NCBI RefSeq assembly: GCF_932526225.1 | Contig: NC_064048.1 | Span: 7,235,015-7,299,014, forward strand | DNA from: Nematostella vectensis | Lineage: Eukaryota > Cnidaria > Anthozoa > Actiniaria > Edwardsiidae | Length of the DNA stretch: 64,000 bases | Reading direction: 5' to 3' | Part shown: piece by piece, positions 1-12,600 of the stretch | Layout: each line of letters starts with the position of its first letter | Position numbering within the stretch: position 1 is the first letter of the stretch | Notes under the pieces: generated by a model | The model's database searches: none | The model's input: the letters and a program-made list of their open reading frames with translations, nothing else | What the model was told of the DNA's origin: nothing | Translations under genes and position numbers: made by a program

Positions 1-481
1 CACAAATCCGTTCTCCCAAGCATAATTTTGATCTCGATACAAGACATTACTGATTCTTTCTATCAACAAAGAGATAAACAACACTTAAAACACCACACAC
101 GTAGAGTACAGTTTATCGATTTCTTTGAAATTACAAGTCTTGTTAAATGCAGATTACTGTTTATAGAGAGTAATTGTACAGTCTTAAACAGAGTACAGTT
201 ACAATATTATTATTTTGTAAAAGTTGATAATTAACCCGACCTCGCTACAACGATATTTTAATGGGTTTTCCTTTATATCGTAAAATCGGGGTCCTCTTTC
301 TAACGATCCCTCGATTGTACGATTATTTTTTTTCTCCCGAGGCATATCGTTAAACCCAGGTTCCACTGTTTAGTGAATCTTTGTTACACGCATCACATAT
401 AAGGTATTTGAGGGTACTAGACTGGTTATTATTGATTACTTATTATTTCAATTTGTGTAAAATGTTATCATTTATGTCTAG
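1..481. other. Non-coding sequence, probably intron of the mosaic protease gene
   Basis: No exon with domain similarity or convincing splice pair is visible. The first supported exon begins at 482 in mid-codon after a TTTATGTCTAG acceptor, so the start codon, signal peptide and any earlier domains lie upstream of the window. Confidence 0.6.
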
Positions 482-610
482 CATGCAACTTTGACTCTGA
501 AATGTGCGGTTGGCAAAGCAGCACGGGAAACAGCTTCTCTTGGACGCGACGGGGAGGGGGAACCCCCTCTTTGGGGACAGGGCCGAGTAAAGATCACACA
601 ACGGGATCAG
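482..610 (+). CDS. MAM domain 1, exon 1
   Basis: Encodes the MAM N-terminal signature: [11 protein letters not shown], then [12 protein letters not shown] and [10 protein letters not shown]. Acceptor AG is at 480-481 and donor GT at 611-612 after GGATCAG. Length is 129 nt, phase 1 at both ends, identical in length to the matching exon of the second MAM domain at 13598-13726. Confidence 0.88.
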
Positions 611-3600
611 GTTGGGAATGATCAAAGCTCCATAACCATGCAAAAACCACCCAGAACTCTCGTTCAGAATCCTAAGGGAACGATCATTTGATATCTGACA
701 GGTCGGAAACGAAAACCAAAAAAAAAATGTCAAACAATAATAGCCAGCCCCCCCTAGACCGTGAAACTTGACGTTTCCGCGCCGTAGATTGGAGGAAGAT
801 AGCTGGAGTGAATTAGACAGAGTACAGTACACGATGTTTTCCTCCTTTCATTGGCCGTGAAGCCCATTTAAGGGTAGGGGATCTAGAAGAAAAATGTAAA
901 GATAAAGTAGGGCCTGAATTACAATGAATGTAAGTCTGCCATGTTTGTGTGTAAGGCCTATCATGTCTTTTCTGCCCGTTGCCATTCCCGAGGTCGTTAC
1001 TTAAGTTCGCTCTTTCTTGTTATTAACAGGTACTATGTGTACACTGAACCCCTGAAGCTTCAGGAAGTAGTTTTTGAAGTAGTAATGTATTTTCTACCCG
1101 TTGCCATTCCCGAGGTAGTTACTTAAGTTCGCTCTTTCTTGTTATTAACAGTTCACTATGTGTACACTGAAGCTTCAGGAAGGAGTTATGGAAGTAGTAA
1201 TGTATTTTCTGCCAGTTGCCATTCCCAAGGTCGTTACTCAAGTTCGCTCTTTCTTGTTATTAAAAAGGTCACTATGTGTACACTGAAGCTTCAGGAAGTA
1301 GTTATGGGGACCGGGCAACGCTCAGAGGGTTCTTTTATGGCACAAGCTATTCCACCAGGTGTCTTGGCTTCTGGTACAACATGTACGGCAGTGGTATGGG
1401 AATACTCCTGGTGAAGATCGATGACGTCACCAGATGGCGTCAGTCGGGAGATCAAGACAACAGATGGCTGTACCAAGAGGTTCAGTTCAATATCTTTGGA
1501 AACGGAACTTTTCAGGTGGGTTACGAATAATTAGCTCTTAAATATTTATTTATATGTTTTGTTTGTTTGTTTTTTGGTTTGCTTGTTTGTTTCTTTATTT
1601 TCCCTGCTAGCAGAGGCCTCTTTTTTCTGTATTTCGCTGTGCTGGCGTTCGCGAAGAAAAGAGACCTCTGCCATGGGTCGCAATCTTGTTTGATCAAACC
1701 GCCGTCCACGATCGTGGACGGGATATCCAGAGCGCATGCTCCGTTCATTAATTACTGGCCACTATCCGCTGCGGGATAATAATCACGCATTCAAAACGGC
1801 GTCCTCCGTAGACACGCGACGAATTATGAAAGAAGCCATTCAATGCCTTATCTTTTCATTCAGAATTTTCTCTCTTTTGACTAACGAGTACACTCTTCTG
1901 TTTACAGCTTTTGCATATTCTTCTGGACAAAGCTGATATAAGTTAACCAAAAAGTTTTGTAACATTTTCTTCGAGCCCAACTGAAGAAACTCGCATGCTC
2001 AGATGTCTTGAAAATTTATCCCACAAACAAGACAAAACTCGTCTTTGCGTTTGCTGTTCAATCTTTTTAGTAAGGTTTTAGGTGATTGAAATTGAACAGT
2101 TTTTTTTTTCTTTTTTCGAAAAAAAGAAATAAACGGAGCTTGAATCATAATTCTAACCCATGTTAGCATATTAGCATATTGACAGCTTTCGCGTGATGGT
2201 ACAGGTTTTGGCACGTCATGCCGTCGCTTAAAAACGCCCACGCATGCGCAATGAAAACAGTTGCGACCCATGGAGAGGTCTGTTTTCCTCGCGAATGACA
2301 GCCCATCGAAATACAGAGAAAAGAGGCCTCTGCTAGCAGGGAATTGTTTATTTTGTCTGCTTGTTTAATTATCTATTTGCTTGCTTGTTTGTAGTCTGTT
2401 TGGATGGTTGTTGATTTATTTGTTTTCTTGTTTGTATGTTTTCTTGCTTGCTTGTTTGTTTGTTTGCGAAAAACACAGGACAAAAGCCAGGGAGCCGCTA
2501 CAGCGTAGCGAAAGCGTTATTTTATAACAAAAAACAAAAAACCTAAATCAGCATGGGCCCATGTCTGCCATTATTATTATTTTCGTCAAACATTGCAAAC
2601 AAATAACGTTGAGATAGGGATAACTCCATAAAAACAACATATCAAGAAAGTTTAGCCAAAAATTGTCGTTTTTCCCAGACGTGGTCACTTCCATATAAGG
2701 AAATATATTCCTTATTTAGAAAACCTGTACGATTCTTGTCATTTTTAATGCTGCCGTACCGCTTCGCAGGTGCTTCGCAAACTTTATGAATGGTATTCAG
2801 AAGAGAAAAACAATGACTGTGACCATTTTTAGTGAATGGAGAAAGCCTCTGAAAAGAAACTAAAAATTCCTAAAATTCCTCGGTACCAGACCCCCAAAGC
2901 GACAACGTTTTTTGTTTTTTGTGCTTCATTTACACTAAACTCGATACAAAGGGCACAGCCTCCACCCCCTATTCAGCTGACAATGACGTGAAAACTATGT
3001 TATCAGGGAAGCACCTTATTATAAGCACATTGAAATATACCCAATCAAACCTGAAAGACAAAAATGGCACCAGACAGACTCTTTACAGTCAACATAAAAA
3101 AAAGTTATAATGAATTGCTTGTATTGTTGGGCATGAATGAAGCTCATTTAGGTATCACGTGAGCTCAATGCAGTGGCTTTGGAATAACACTTTGGTTTTA
3201 TTAGAGGAGGGATTATTCAATCCTTTTCTGGGCTGCTCAAATTATACCAAAAGGAGCTTCAGTCGTATTGAAGCATAAATCAGCGCCGAGTAGCGATAAC
3301 CTTTGGGCAGGCAATGGCGGCGCCCGAGGATCCTTCATTTCTGTCCATTGATTATCTTGATATCACAGGTCGATTTTGAGGCATTCCGAGGGCATGACCA
3401 ATTTAGTGACATCGCAATAGATGATATCACGTTTGCAGTTGGGAGTTGTTCAGGTGAGATGCATGGCTACCTTTCGTTGTATGCTTTACATGTTTGCATA
3501 TCCAAAATGTTTCTGTTATAGTAAAATTAATACTTTTCTGCCGTTGTGAATAACACGTGGGTTTGTTTATAGGGTGCAGTATGGCTATGAGTATATAAGG

Positions 3601-6600
3601 GGAGACATAGCATGCTAGTGTCACTTTAGCCAGCTCCTCTGTTTAAGCCGCATTTACTTTTGCTAATTTTTTTGTGTGAATGTTTTTTTTCAAACTTTTT
3701 TTCGGCTCTTAAGCCGCATGATTACTGCTCGCTGGGCACTGGCTACATACCCAAAATAAACAGGAGTTCTCCTGAACTGTGTTTGTTGTAAAGTGTTATG
3801 AAATTGAGGCAGAATTCATTGTTACTCTACGACGGCGAACGAACCCAAAATTTTTGTTTCGTTTGGGAAATGGCGCGTTGTCAATCAACCGTCTAAACCC
3901 ATCGATGGCTTTTCCGTTTTCATAGTCGCACCATAAAACATTTGACTGCACACAGCAAGGGAATTGATTGGTCACAGCGGTAAGATTTACTACCCGCTAT
4001 TTCCAGACGAGAAATGGGATTTGAACTTCGTCGTTTAAAATACCCTTGAAACATTCAAGCTTCATTCTCTCATGTGTTTATCGCTTCATCATCTTTTGCA
4101 GTGGTCAGTACCTCTCTCTTTGTGCCAAGTGAGGTCAGAAAAAATCACACACACAAATATCATTTTCATTCCCGTCAACCTCCTAAAATCTCAAGGCTTG
4201 AGAATTTTTGGGGGGAGGGGTGGGGTATATTCATATTTTTGGGGAGGGTTGGGTTTAACCTTGCAAGCGTTTGCCTTTAAAAAGCTCGCACGAACAAATC
4301 CACTTATAGATCTCACAAGTGTGTTAGATAAATTGTGCTACGCAAGGGAATTATTGTTTCAAATTATTTGAAAATAGGCAAAATGACGATTTTCTATAGA
4401 ATAATTTTTCGGAAGCGATAAAAATCGCTAAAAAGCGGGAGATTTGGTGCTCAACGCGAAAGAGCGGGAGAAGGGGTCCAAAATCTTGAGACTCCCGCCT
4501 AATGCGGGAGAGTTGACAGGTATGCATTTTCCGGACACTAAATTTTATTTGACTAAAAATGCACACTAAAATTTTTATGGTCCTTCCTTATAAAATACTC
4601 ATTTGCAATCTTGTTCCTGCGCCTTTTCCTTTGAACAAAAACTTTAGTCGCCACAAGATGGGTTAGGTTTTATCACTGCACTTTTTTTTCTTTTTTTATA
4701 AAGCTTTTTTATAACAACGTCCAGCCTGAGATTTCACCAAATTTGAAGGGCATGCTAAAAGCATGTCGAGGTCAGATCTCTTTTCAGTCCTGATGCATTA
4801 AAATACAGAATCAAATAGTGCTCATAGTAACTCATTTACCTTAGAGGCAACCATTTCAAGAGTAAATGAAATGATTATGACGGATAAGGGGACTTGAGGT
4901 CGAAAAACGGCACTTGTTGAATCCAGTATGACACCAATAGGTTACTTGCACTAAAAGGTCACGTGACTTTCTGGGTGGCAAACTCGCGCGCCCTCTAGTC
5001 TTTTGGCGCCAAAATAACAGTAAGTGTGCTATTTCAGAAAAGGCTTACTTTCATTAAAACATTTAGTTCTTTTCGTCGCTCTTTGGCATGACTGCAGCAG
5101 CTTTTGCCGAGATTTTCACGTGATTTCTTAGTGCAAGTCGGCCAATACACTACAGTCAGAATGACGCGTACCAACAGTCCGTCTAGAACGGTTAACGTAC
5201 GATGTACGTTTTTGTCTACATCAGTATCAATCCAATGTATGCTCCACCTATTTTTACATTTATCATTCTGTAACAAACATGTTTCAGGAGCATCAACTAC
5301 GCCACCAACAACACGAATAACACAACCAACAACATCACCAAGTTCTAATATTGTGAGACTTGTGAATGGTCACTCTTCTAATTCTGGACGTGTAGAGATC
5401 TATCACAATGGGGTCTGGGGAACAGTATGTGACGACAGTTGGGATATTAATGACGCACGCGTTGTCTGCCGTCAGCTGGGGTATCCCGGTGTTGTTGCAA
5501 GCCACAGCAGTGCGCATTTTGGGCAGGGAAATGGTACTATTTGGATGGATGGAGTTGCCTGCAATGGCACCGAGCGATTTCTGTCAAGCTGTCGGTTCAA
5601 TGGCTGGGGAGTGCATGATTGTTATCATTTTGAGGATGCCGGTGTTACATGTACATCACTTTATACATCGACGCCTACTCCACATTCTTATGATCCAGGT
5701 AAAAATAGCTTTATTTTGTTCGTTTTTTTTTTTTCAATGATGAATAGGATTGTAGTGGTATATGTGGGGATAATGATGATAATGATAACTATGGTGATTG
5801 CAAGTGGTGGTAACGATTAACCTTTTGATACCTGTTGATGGGTTCCCTTTGTGTTTCGCGTGCATGCGCGCATTAGCGAGTACTGATCGTGTACGGAGAC
5901 GCCATTGTCTGTTAAAGTAAACAAAAAAAAAGGAGAGCTAACCAAAAATAGTGATGTCATGCCGATAGTGACGTCATGCCGATAGTGTTTATGATGAAGA
6001 TGTCAGGAAAGTTGAGGAGCCCAGGTCCCTCTAATTGCGGCCTGAGATATCCTCCCCACGCTTTAAATTTGTTGGATTTTACTAGGTATAAGGCGTTCCT
6101 CACGTTTCCAAAGAAGGACATCCGATCGATCAACATACCTATTGGAGTTGAGCATTTTAAGTCCATTTAATCACCAGAACCGTGTTCCTAGAAAGCAGGT
6201 TAGCGCTAACTAAAGGCGTGATTTTCCAATTATTTTTGAGTGATTTTCCACTTACAAACACACGTGATTTCTTCATGCAATGTACGTTGTATGTACGTTT
6301 ATGTACGTTTTTTTTCCTGCATCAGTATCAATCCAATGTATGCTTCATCTATTTTTACATTTATCATTCTGTAACAAACATGTTTCAGGAGCATCAAAGC
6401 CGCCACCAACAACACGAATAACCCAACCAACACCACGGCTCTACCACAGCGAACGAACCCAATTTTTTTGTTTCGTTTGGGAAATGGCGCATTGTCAATC
6501 AACCGTTTAAACCCATCGATGGCTTTTTCGTTTTCATAGTCGCATCATAAAACATTTGACTGCACACAGCAAGGGAATTGATTGGTCACAGCGGTAAGAT

Positions 6601-9600
6601 TTACTACGCGCTATTTCCAGACGAGTAATGGGATTTGAATTTCTATGCGGTCGTTTAAAATACTCGTAAAACATTCACGCTTCATTCTCTCATGTGTTTA
6701 TCGCTTCATCATCTTTTGCAGTGGCCAGTACCTCTCTCTTTGTGCCAAGTGAGGTCAGAAAAAATCACACACACACAAATATCATTTTCATACCTGTCAA
6801 CCTCCAAAAATCTCAAGGCTTGAGAATTTTTGGGGGAGGGGTGGGGTATATTCATATTTTTGGGGAGGGTTGGGTTTAACCTTGCAGGCGTTTGCCTTTA
6901 AAAAGCTCGCACGAACAAATCCACTTATAGATCTCACGAGGGTGTTAGATAAATTGTGCTACTCAAGGGAATTATTGTTTCAAATTATTTGAAAATAGGC
7001 AAAATGACGATTTTCTATAGAATAATTTTTCGGAAGCGATAAAAATCGCTAAAAAGCGGGAGATTTGGTGCTCAACGCGAAAGAGCGGGAGATGGGGTCC
7101 AAAATCTTGAGACTCCCGCCTAATGCGGGAGAGTTGACAGGTATGCATTTTCCGGACACTAAATTTTATTTGACTAAAAATACACACTAAAATTTTTATG
7201 GTCCTTCCTTATAAAATACCCATTTGCAATCTTGTCCCTGCTCCTTTTCCTTTAAACAAAAACTTTAGTCGCCACAAGATGGGTTAGGTTTTATCACTGC
7301 ACTTTTTTTTCTTTTTTTATAAAGCTTTTTTATAACAACGTCCAGCCTGAGATTTCACCAAATTTGAAGGGCATGCTAAAAGCATATCGAGTTCAGATCT
7401 TTTTTAGTCCTGATGCATTAAAATACAGAATCAAATAGTGCTCATAGTAACTCATTTACCTTAGAGGCAACCATTTCAAGAGTAAATGAAATGATTATGA
7501 CGGATAAGGGGACTTGAGGTCGAAAAACGGCACTTGTTGAATCCAGTATGACACTAATAGGTTACTTGCACTAAAAGGTCACGTGACTTTCTGGGTGGCA
7601 AACTCGCGCGCCCTCTAGTCTTTTGGCGCCAAAATAACAGTAAGTGTGCTATTTCAGAAAAGGCTTACTTTCATTAAAACATTTAGTTCTTTTCGTCGCT
7701 CTTTGGCATGACTGCAGCAGCTTTTGCCGAGATTTTCACCTGATTTCTTAGTGCAAGTCGGCCAATACACTACAGTCAGAATGACGCGTACCAACAGTCC
7801 GTCTAGAACGGTTAACGTACGATGTACGTTTTTGTCTACATCAGTATCAATCCAATGTATGCTCCACCTATTTTTACATTTATCATTCTGTAACAAACAT
7901 GTTTCAGGAGCATCAACTACGCCACCAACAACACGAATAACCCAACCAACAACAGCACCAAGTTCTAATATTGTGAGACTTGTGAATGGTCACTCTTCTA
8001 ATTCTGGACGTGTAGAGATCTATCACGATGGGGTCTGGGGAACAGTATGTGACGACAGTTGGGATATTAATGACGCACGCGTTGTCTGCCGTCAGCTGGG
8101 GTATCCCGGTGTTGTTGCAAGCCACAGCAGTGCGCATTTTGGGCAGGGAAAGGGTACTATTTGGATGGATGGAGTTGCCTGCAATGGCACCGAGCGATTT
8201 CTGTCAAGCTGTCGGTTCAATGGCTGGGGAGTGCATAATTGTTATCATTTTGAGGATGCCGGTGTTACATGTACATCACTTAATACACCGACGCCTACTC
8301 CAAATTCTTATGATCCAGGTAAAAACAGCTTTATTTTGTTCGTTTTTTTTATTTATTTATTTATTTATTTGATTGTTTGTTTGTTTATTTATTTGCAATG
8401 ATGAATAGGATTATAGTGGTATATGTGGGGATAATGATGACGATAACTATGGTGATTGCAGGTGGTGGTAACGATTAACATTTGCTGTTGATGGGTTCCT
8501 TTTGTGTTTCGCGTGTATCACCGCTTAATGTAACAATTGCCGCTTAATGTAACACTAACGCTTAATGTAACTAAAATTGCCGCTTAATGTAACAACAAAT
8601 AATGTAATAAAATAGTTAACGCTTAGTGTAACAAATTTCAACGCTTAATGTAATAACGGAATTAACGCTTAATGTAAGAACACTCGACGCTTAATGTAAT
8701 AACCATAAATTTAACTAAGGACGAAAATACTCATATCTCATGATTAAAACATCATCGGACAACCGAAATTGGAGAATGTCATGTAGGTGTCAAGGGGGGT
8801 GCATAAACAGTCATGTGAGGTGTGACGTCATCGATGACGTCATTAAAACAAAAATACTCATATCTCGGGATAACTATTGTTAGGTTTCCGCCCAGGTATA
8901 AATGAGTTTTGAGTGACAATCAAGCAAGGAACGATTCTACCCGTGCGGTGTTATAAAACATAAAACAAAAAAGGCAACATTTGTCGGTAACAAATTAACT
9001 CTAATTTCGTCGTATTTTTTTAGGGGTAGCAGTTTTTGAATCGCAATCGTTTATCGACTTGCTCGCAAATACTCGCAATGGTCGTAAATGCTTGGATAGT
9101 TTAATTCGAGTGCTTGGTTCTTTTCGGATCGTCAAATGTTCCTTCAAAATGCTCGGCTCGCAGAAGACAAAAACCCAAAGTGCTCTTAGAATGTAATACC
9201 CCGTCGGTTTAGCGTTATTTTTAGAGATGATCAAAATGAAACAGGGGCTCATAAGGGGCTCATAAGTAGGGGCAATCAACTTCCCATGTTCTTGTACTAT
9301 ATAGGTGTCACCGCGTTTCCTAGGATCAGGCTATTTTTAGACGCGCGGATGAACCAATCAGATTCAACTTTTGTGTTGCCGTTTTAGCTAGCTCAACTGC
9401 ACGCGCAGTCGAGACAAAAAATTATGTTCTCTCTTAGGTACTTTGACTTTTTGTTGCTCTCTTTTTTAATATGAATCCAACCCTACCTATGACTTTGAAT
9501 TCTAGCTTGCAATTCTTTTGGTAAATAAACAAAAATATGCAGTATGAAAGTACTAAACCTTAGTGTAAAAAAGGCTGTAAAAGTTCAAGGTGCCTTAGTT

Positions 9601-12600
9601 GATGAGAATGTTTTTCAAGAGTCTAATGGTCAATTCTCTTATATGCATATTTTTTTTATCAAAGCAACACAATAACATTCTTTGACCTTGTAAAGAATAT
9701 ATCAAGGATGTAACAGCATTTCAAAGATTTAGATGCCATACTGTAGTTTTCATGTACTGCAACTGATTATTCAGAAGAATGTGTTAAATTTAATACATAT
9801 TAGTGCAACCACCCTTTTGCCAGTTGTTTTTAGAAACCCTGGATCCACCCATACTAGCTACTCAAAAATGAATGCAATGGAGGAAAATACTAAATTACTG
9901 AAAGTTCTCAATTCCATTTTTTTATTTTAATTTGAAACCAAACCATGTTCATTGACTTATATTTGGGGTAGAGAGGAATAAAAAAAAAACAAATAAACAG
10001 AAAGTCAATGGGGGGTTAAAAGGGAGAAATGCGCCTCTATTTGAAAAATGTGAATCTACTTTAAAAAAATATATGACAAAAATGCAATAATAGCTTGACT
10101 GGGAACTTTCCTAACATTTTTCCCTTTCCCTATTACCTTAAGGTTTGATATAAAACGGTTTTCTTTACAGATTTATTATTGAAAAAGCACAAGTTTGTTA
10201 TTATCTTTATATAATTTATTAAGTACCTTGCCCTAATAAAAACCCTTTTATAGAAGTTCCATTAATGTACACTTGTATCAAAGCTTTGCCCTTGCAAAGA
10301 AACAAATAATGGATGAAACAGCATTTCAAAGATAGAATGATTTAGATACACTTCAGCGAGGTGCCACTTACTAGTGATACTCCATCGCCAAGGAAATAAA
10401 AATCCACAAATATACCTCAGTCATGCATTACATATTGGTGAACCCACCCTTTAGCATGGTGGCCTGCTGTTTTTTTTTATAGAAACCCTGCAGCTGGATC
10501 CACACATGCTAATGTAACTACAAAATAAAATGCAATCAAATGGGGGAGAACAAATTGACTTGGGAAGCAAATTTAAAAAAAAAAAATGATATTATAGATA
10601 ATAATGTCTAATTTCAAACCTAACCTATTTTATTCAGGGTGCAGAGGGGAAACAGCAAATAATTATCAATTGCATATAAAAATAGTCAATAGAGAGAGAA
10701 AAAAGAAACTGGGACTATATTTTTTATATAAACTTTAACAGTAATGCAACAACTTGATTGAACACTCTCCTAACATTTCCCCTTTCCTCATTATCTTTAG
10801 GTTGATAAAAAATGTTTCACAGATTTACAGTATCATTGACACAAATTATCTTGCTCTAAAAACCCTATTACACTTATACTGCTGTGTCAAAGTAAGAAAT
10901 CCTGTCTACATTTGCCTATTCTTATGCCTTCCAGTCTTTAGCATCAAGCATGACCCTCAGGTAGTCCTTGGTTGGTTTTACCTAAATAAAAGTGAAAACA
11001 ATTAACTTGGGTATTTGTTTTTCTTTCAAATTAATATTATCATCATCCCATTTATAACCTTACTAATTTTCCATAACTATTTGAATTAAAATAAATAAAC
11101 ACGCTAGATAGTATTCAAGATGCAGACAATATAAGCTTGAGCCAAAAAAATAGTTGCATTTTTGGTTTTTATTTTCGATGAAAAAATTCTTTTGTAACTG
11201 TAAAGTATTTATGATAATGTTGAAAAAGTTGCTGTATCTTCAAAAATACTAAATACACAGAATATAAACACAAGAAAGGTCTTCTTTACCAATACGTGAC
11301 AGGATTATATTTGTCAGCCTTGATTAAATATCTCAACGCTGTGAATAAAGTAAAGAGAGAACGAAGAATATCAAAGGATGTTGTTATGCTCAAATTGCTT
11401 GTTAGACCACGAATTCTTATTTTTAATGCTCGGTTACTGTAAGCTGAGTTGCATTATACCAAGATAAATAAATATACATAAATAAATAAGACTTAAACAG
11501 TACATTATAATAATTTATAGAGCTCTATTTCGGAACTATGGTCTTAAATGAAAGTAATGAACTGGCACTAGCGGTGTGTGCCGGAAGGCTGTTCCAATCT
11601 GGAATAGTGTTGGGGAAAATGAAAACTTGTAAACATCTGTACTCTAAAAACATATGTATAAATCGAACAAGCGAAGTGTCATTGATACAGTAGCTAGACT
11701 ACTACGTATTTCTGTCGTTAAATTCGTACTTACCGTGAGGAATATACGCCTGAATTTGTAGAACTTGAAAGTATTTACGAATTTAACATTTTCATGGCGA
11801 TTGTCAGTTGAATAAAAGCCATTCAAGTGCCAAAATTATAAGCCAATCGGAATTCAAGTAGATGGTATCTTAGCCAATCAAAACAAGGATAGATGACATT
11901 GATATGTCATCTTGACGTCAAACTAAAGCTGGTACGGTGTTTAAGATTGAGCGATTGGTTTTGGGAAAAAAGCGAACAAACGAGCATTATAAAAGCACAA
12001 CAATAAATGAAAAAAATGTCATATTCTCAATACAAATCATCGTCAAAAACTCACCTTCGCAGTGTTTTTTTTTGGTCGCTTTATGTTTGTCGCCTAGTGG
12101 TTGTGTTCGCTTTTTGTTGTAAACCGTGATCTTTCTGCTAGCAAGGAACTCGTCAACACAAGTGAATGATTTTATAGCTGAAAACAGACATCAATCCAAG
12201 GCCTTTTCCTCTCAGGATCTCCTTGCATAGATATAGACGTGAATTAATATAGAATGGTAGTGTAGAGCCTCTCCTCTTAGTCTTCTTTTTAGCTGCTGCT
12301 GCTGCCACGCGCGGGATTTTACATCGGTTCGTACTTCAGACAAAACGTTTCCTTAAAAAAACTTCAGCCCATTTGAATCCGCTTATTTTCTCATTAAATA
12401 CTATTTTCAAGCTGCCTTCCTCCTGTGAACATAAGAACTTTGCAGCACAAAGCGAGGAGGTAAAAAACACACAACAGCGTAAGATCGAGTGGGGCCTGGG
12501 AGTTGCACGATTGACTAGATGGATGGATGGATTGTGACACCACAGGGTAACCGCGCGATGACCACAAATCCAAGTCGCATAGCTATACCATACTTCTATA

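Larger units (their letters stand above)
3835..6450. repeat. Tandem duplication unit 1 carrying the first SRCR exon
   Basis: Sequence from GAACGAACCC (about 3837) to GTGTTTCGCGTG (5851-5862) recurs almost unchanged at about 6451-8516, with an offset of 2,614-2,620 bp. The segment 6055-6219 also recurs at 13250-13419, so the full unit is about 2.6 kb. It includes a MITE, a long stretch of intron, and the SRCR exon with its splice sites. Confidence 0.9.
6451..8516. repeat. Tandem duplication unit 2 carrying the second SRCR exon (interrupted by a transposon)
   Basis: Near-identical to 3837-5862. It is cut at 8516 by the transposon 8518-13249 and resumes at 13250-13419, which matches 6055-6219. 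About 190 bp present in unit 1 (5863-6050) is missing around the insertion site. Confidence 0.88.

Noticed and set aside
1139-1414. ORF through the decoy acceptor copies
   Set aside because: It reads the triplicated intron and enters the MAM exon in the wrong frame.
5104-5287. N-terminal part of the long ORFs at 5104 and 7724 as an alternative protein start with a signal-like segment
   Set aside because: It lies in the intron upstream of a clear TTTCAG acceptor and is repeated as intron sequence at 6240-6388, where it is not open in the same way. Not coding.
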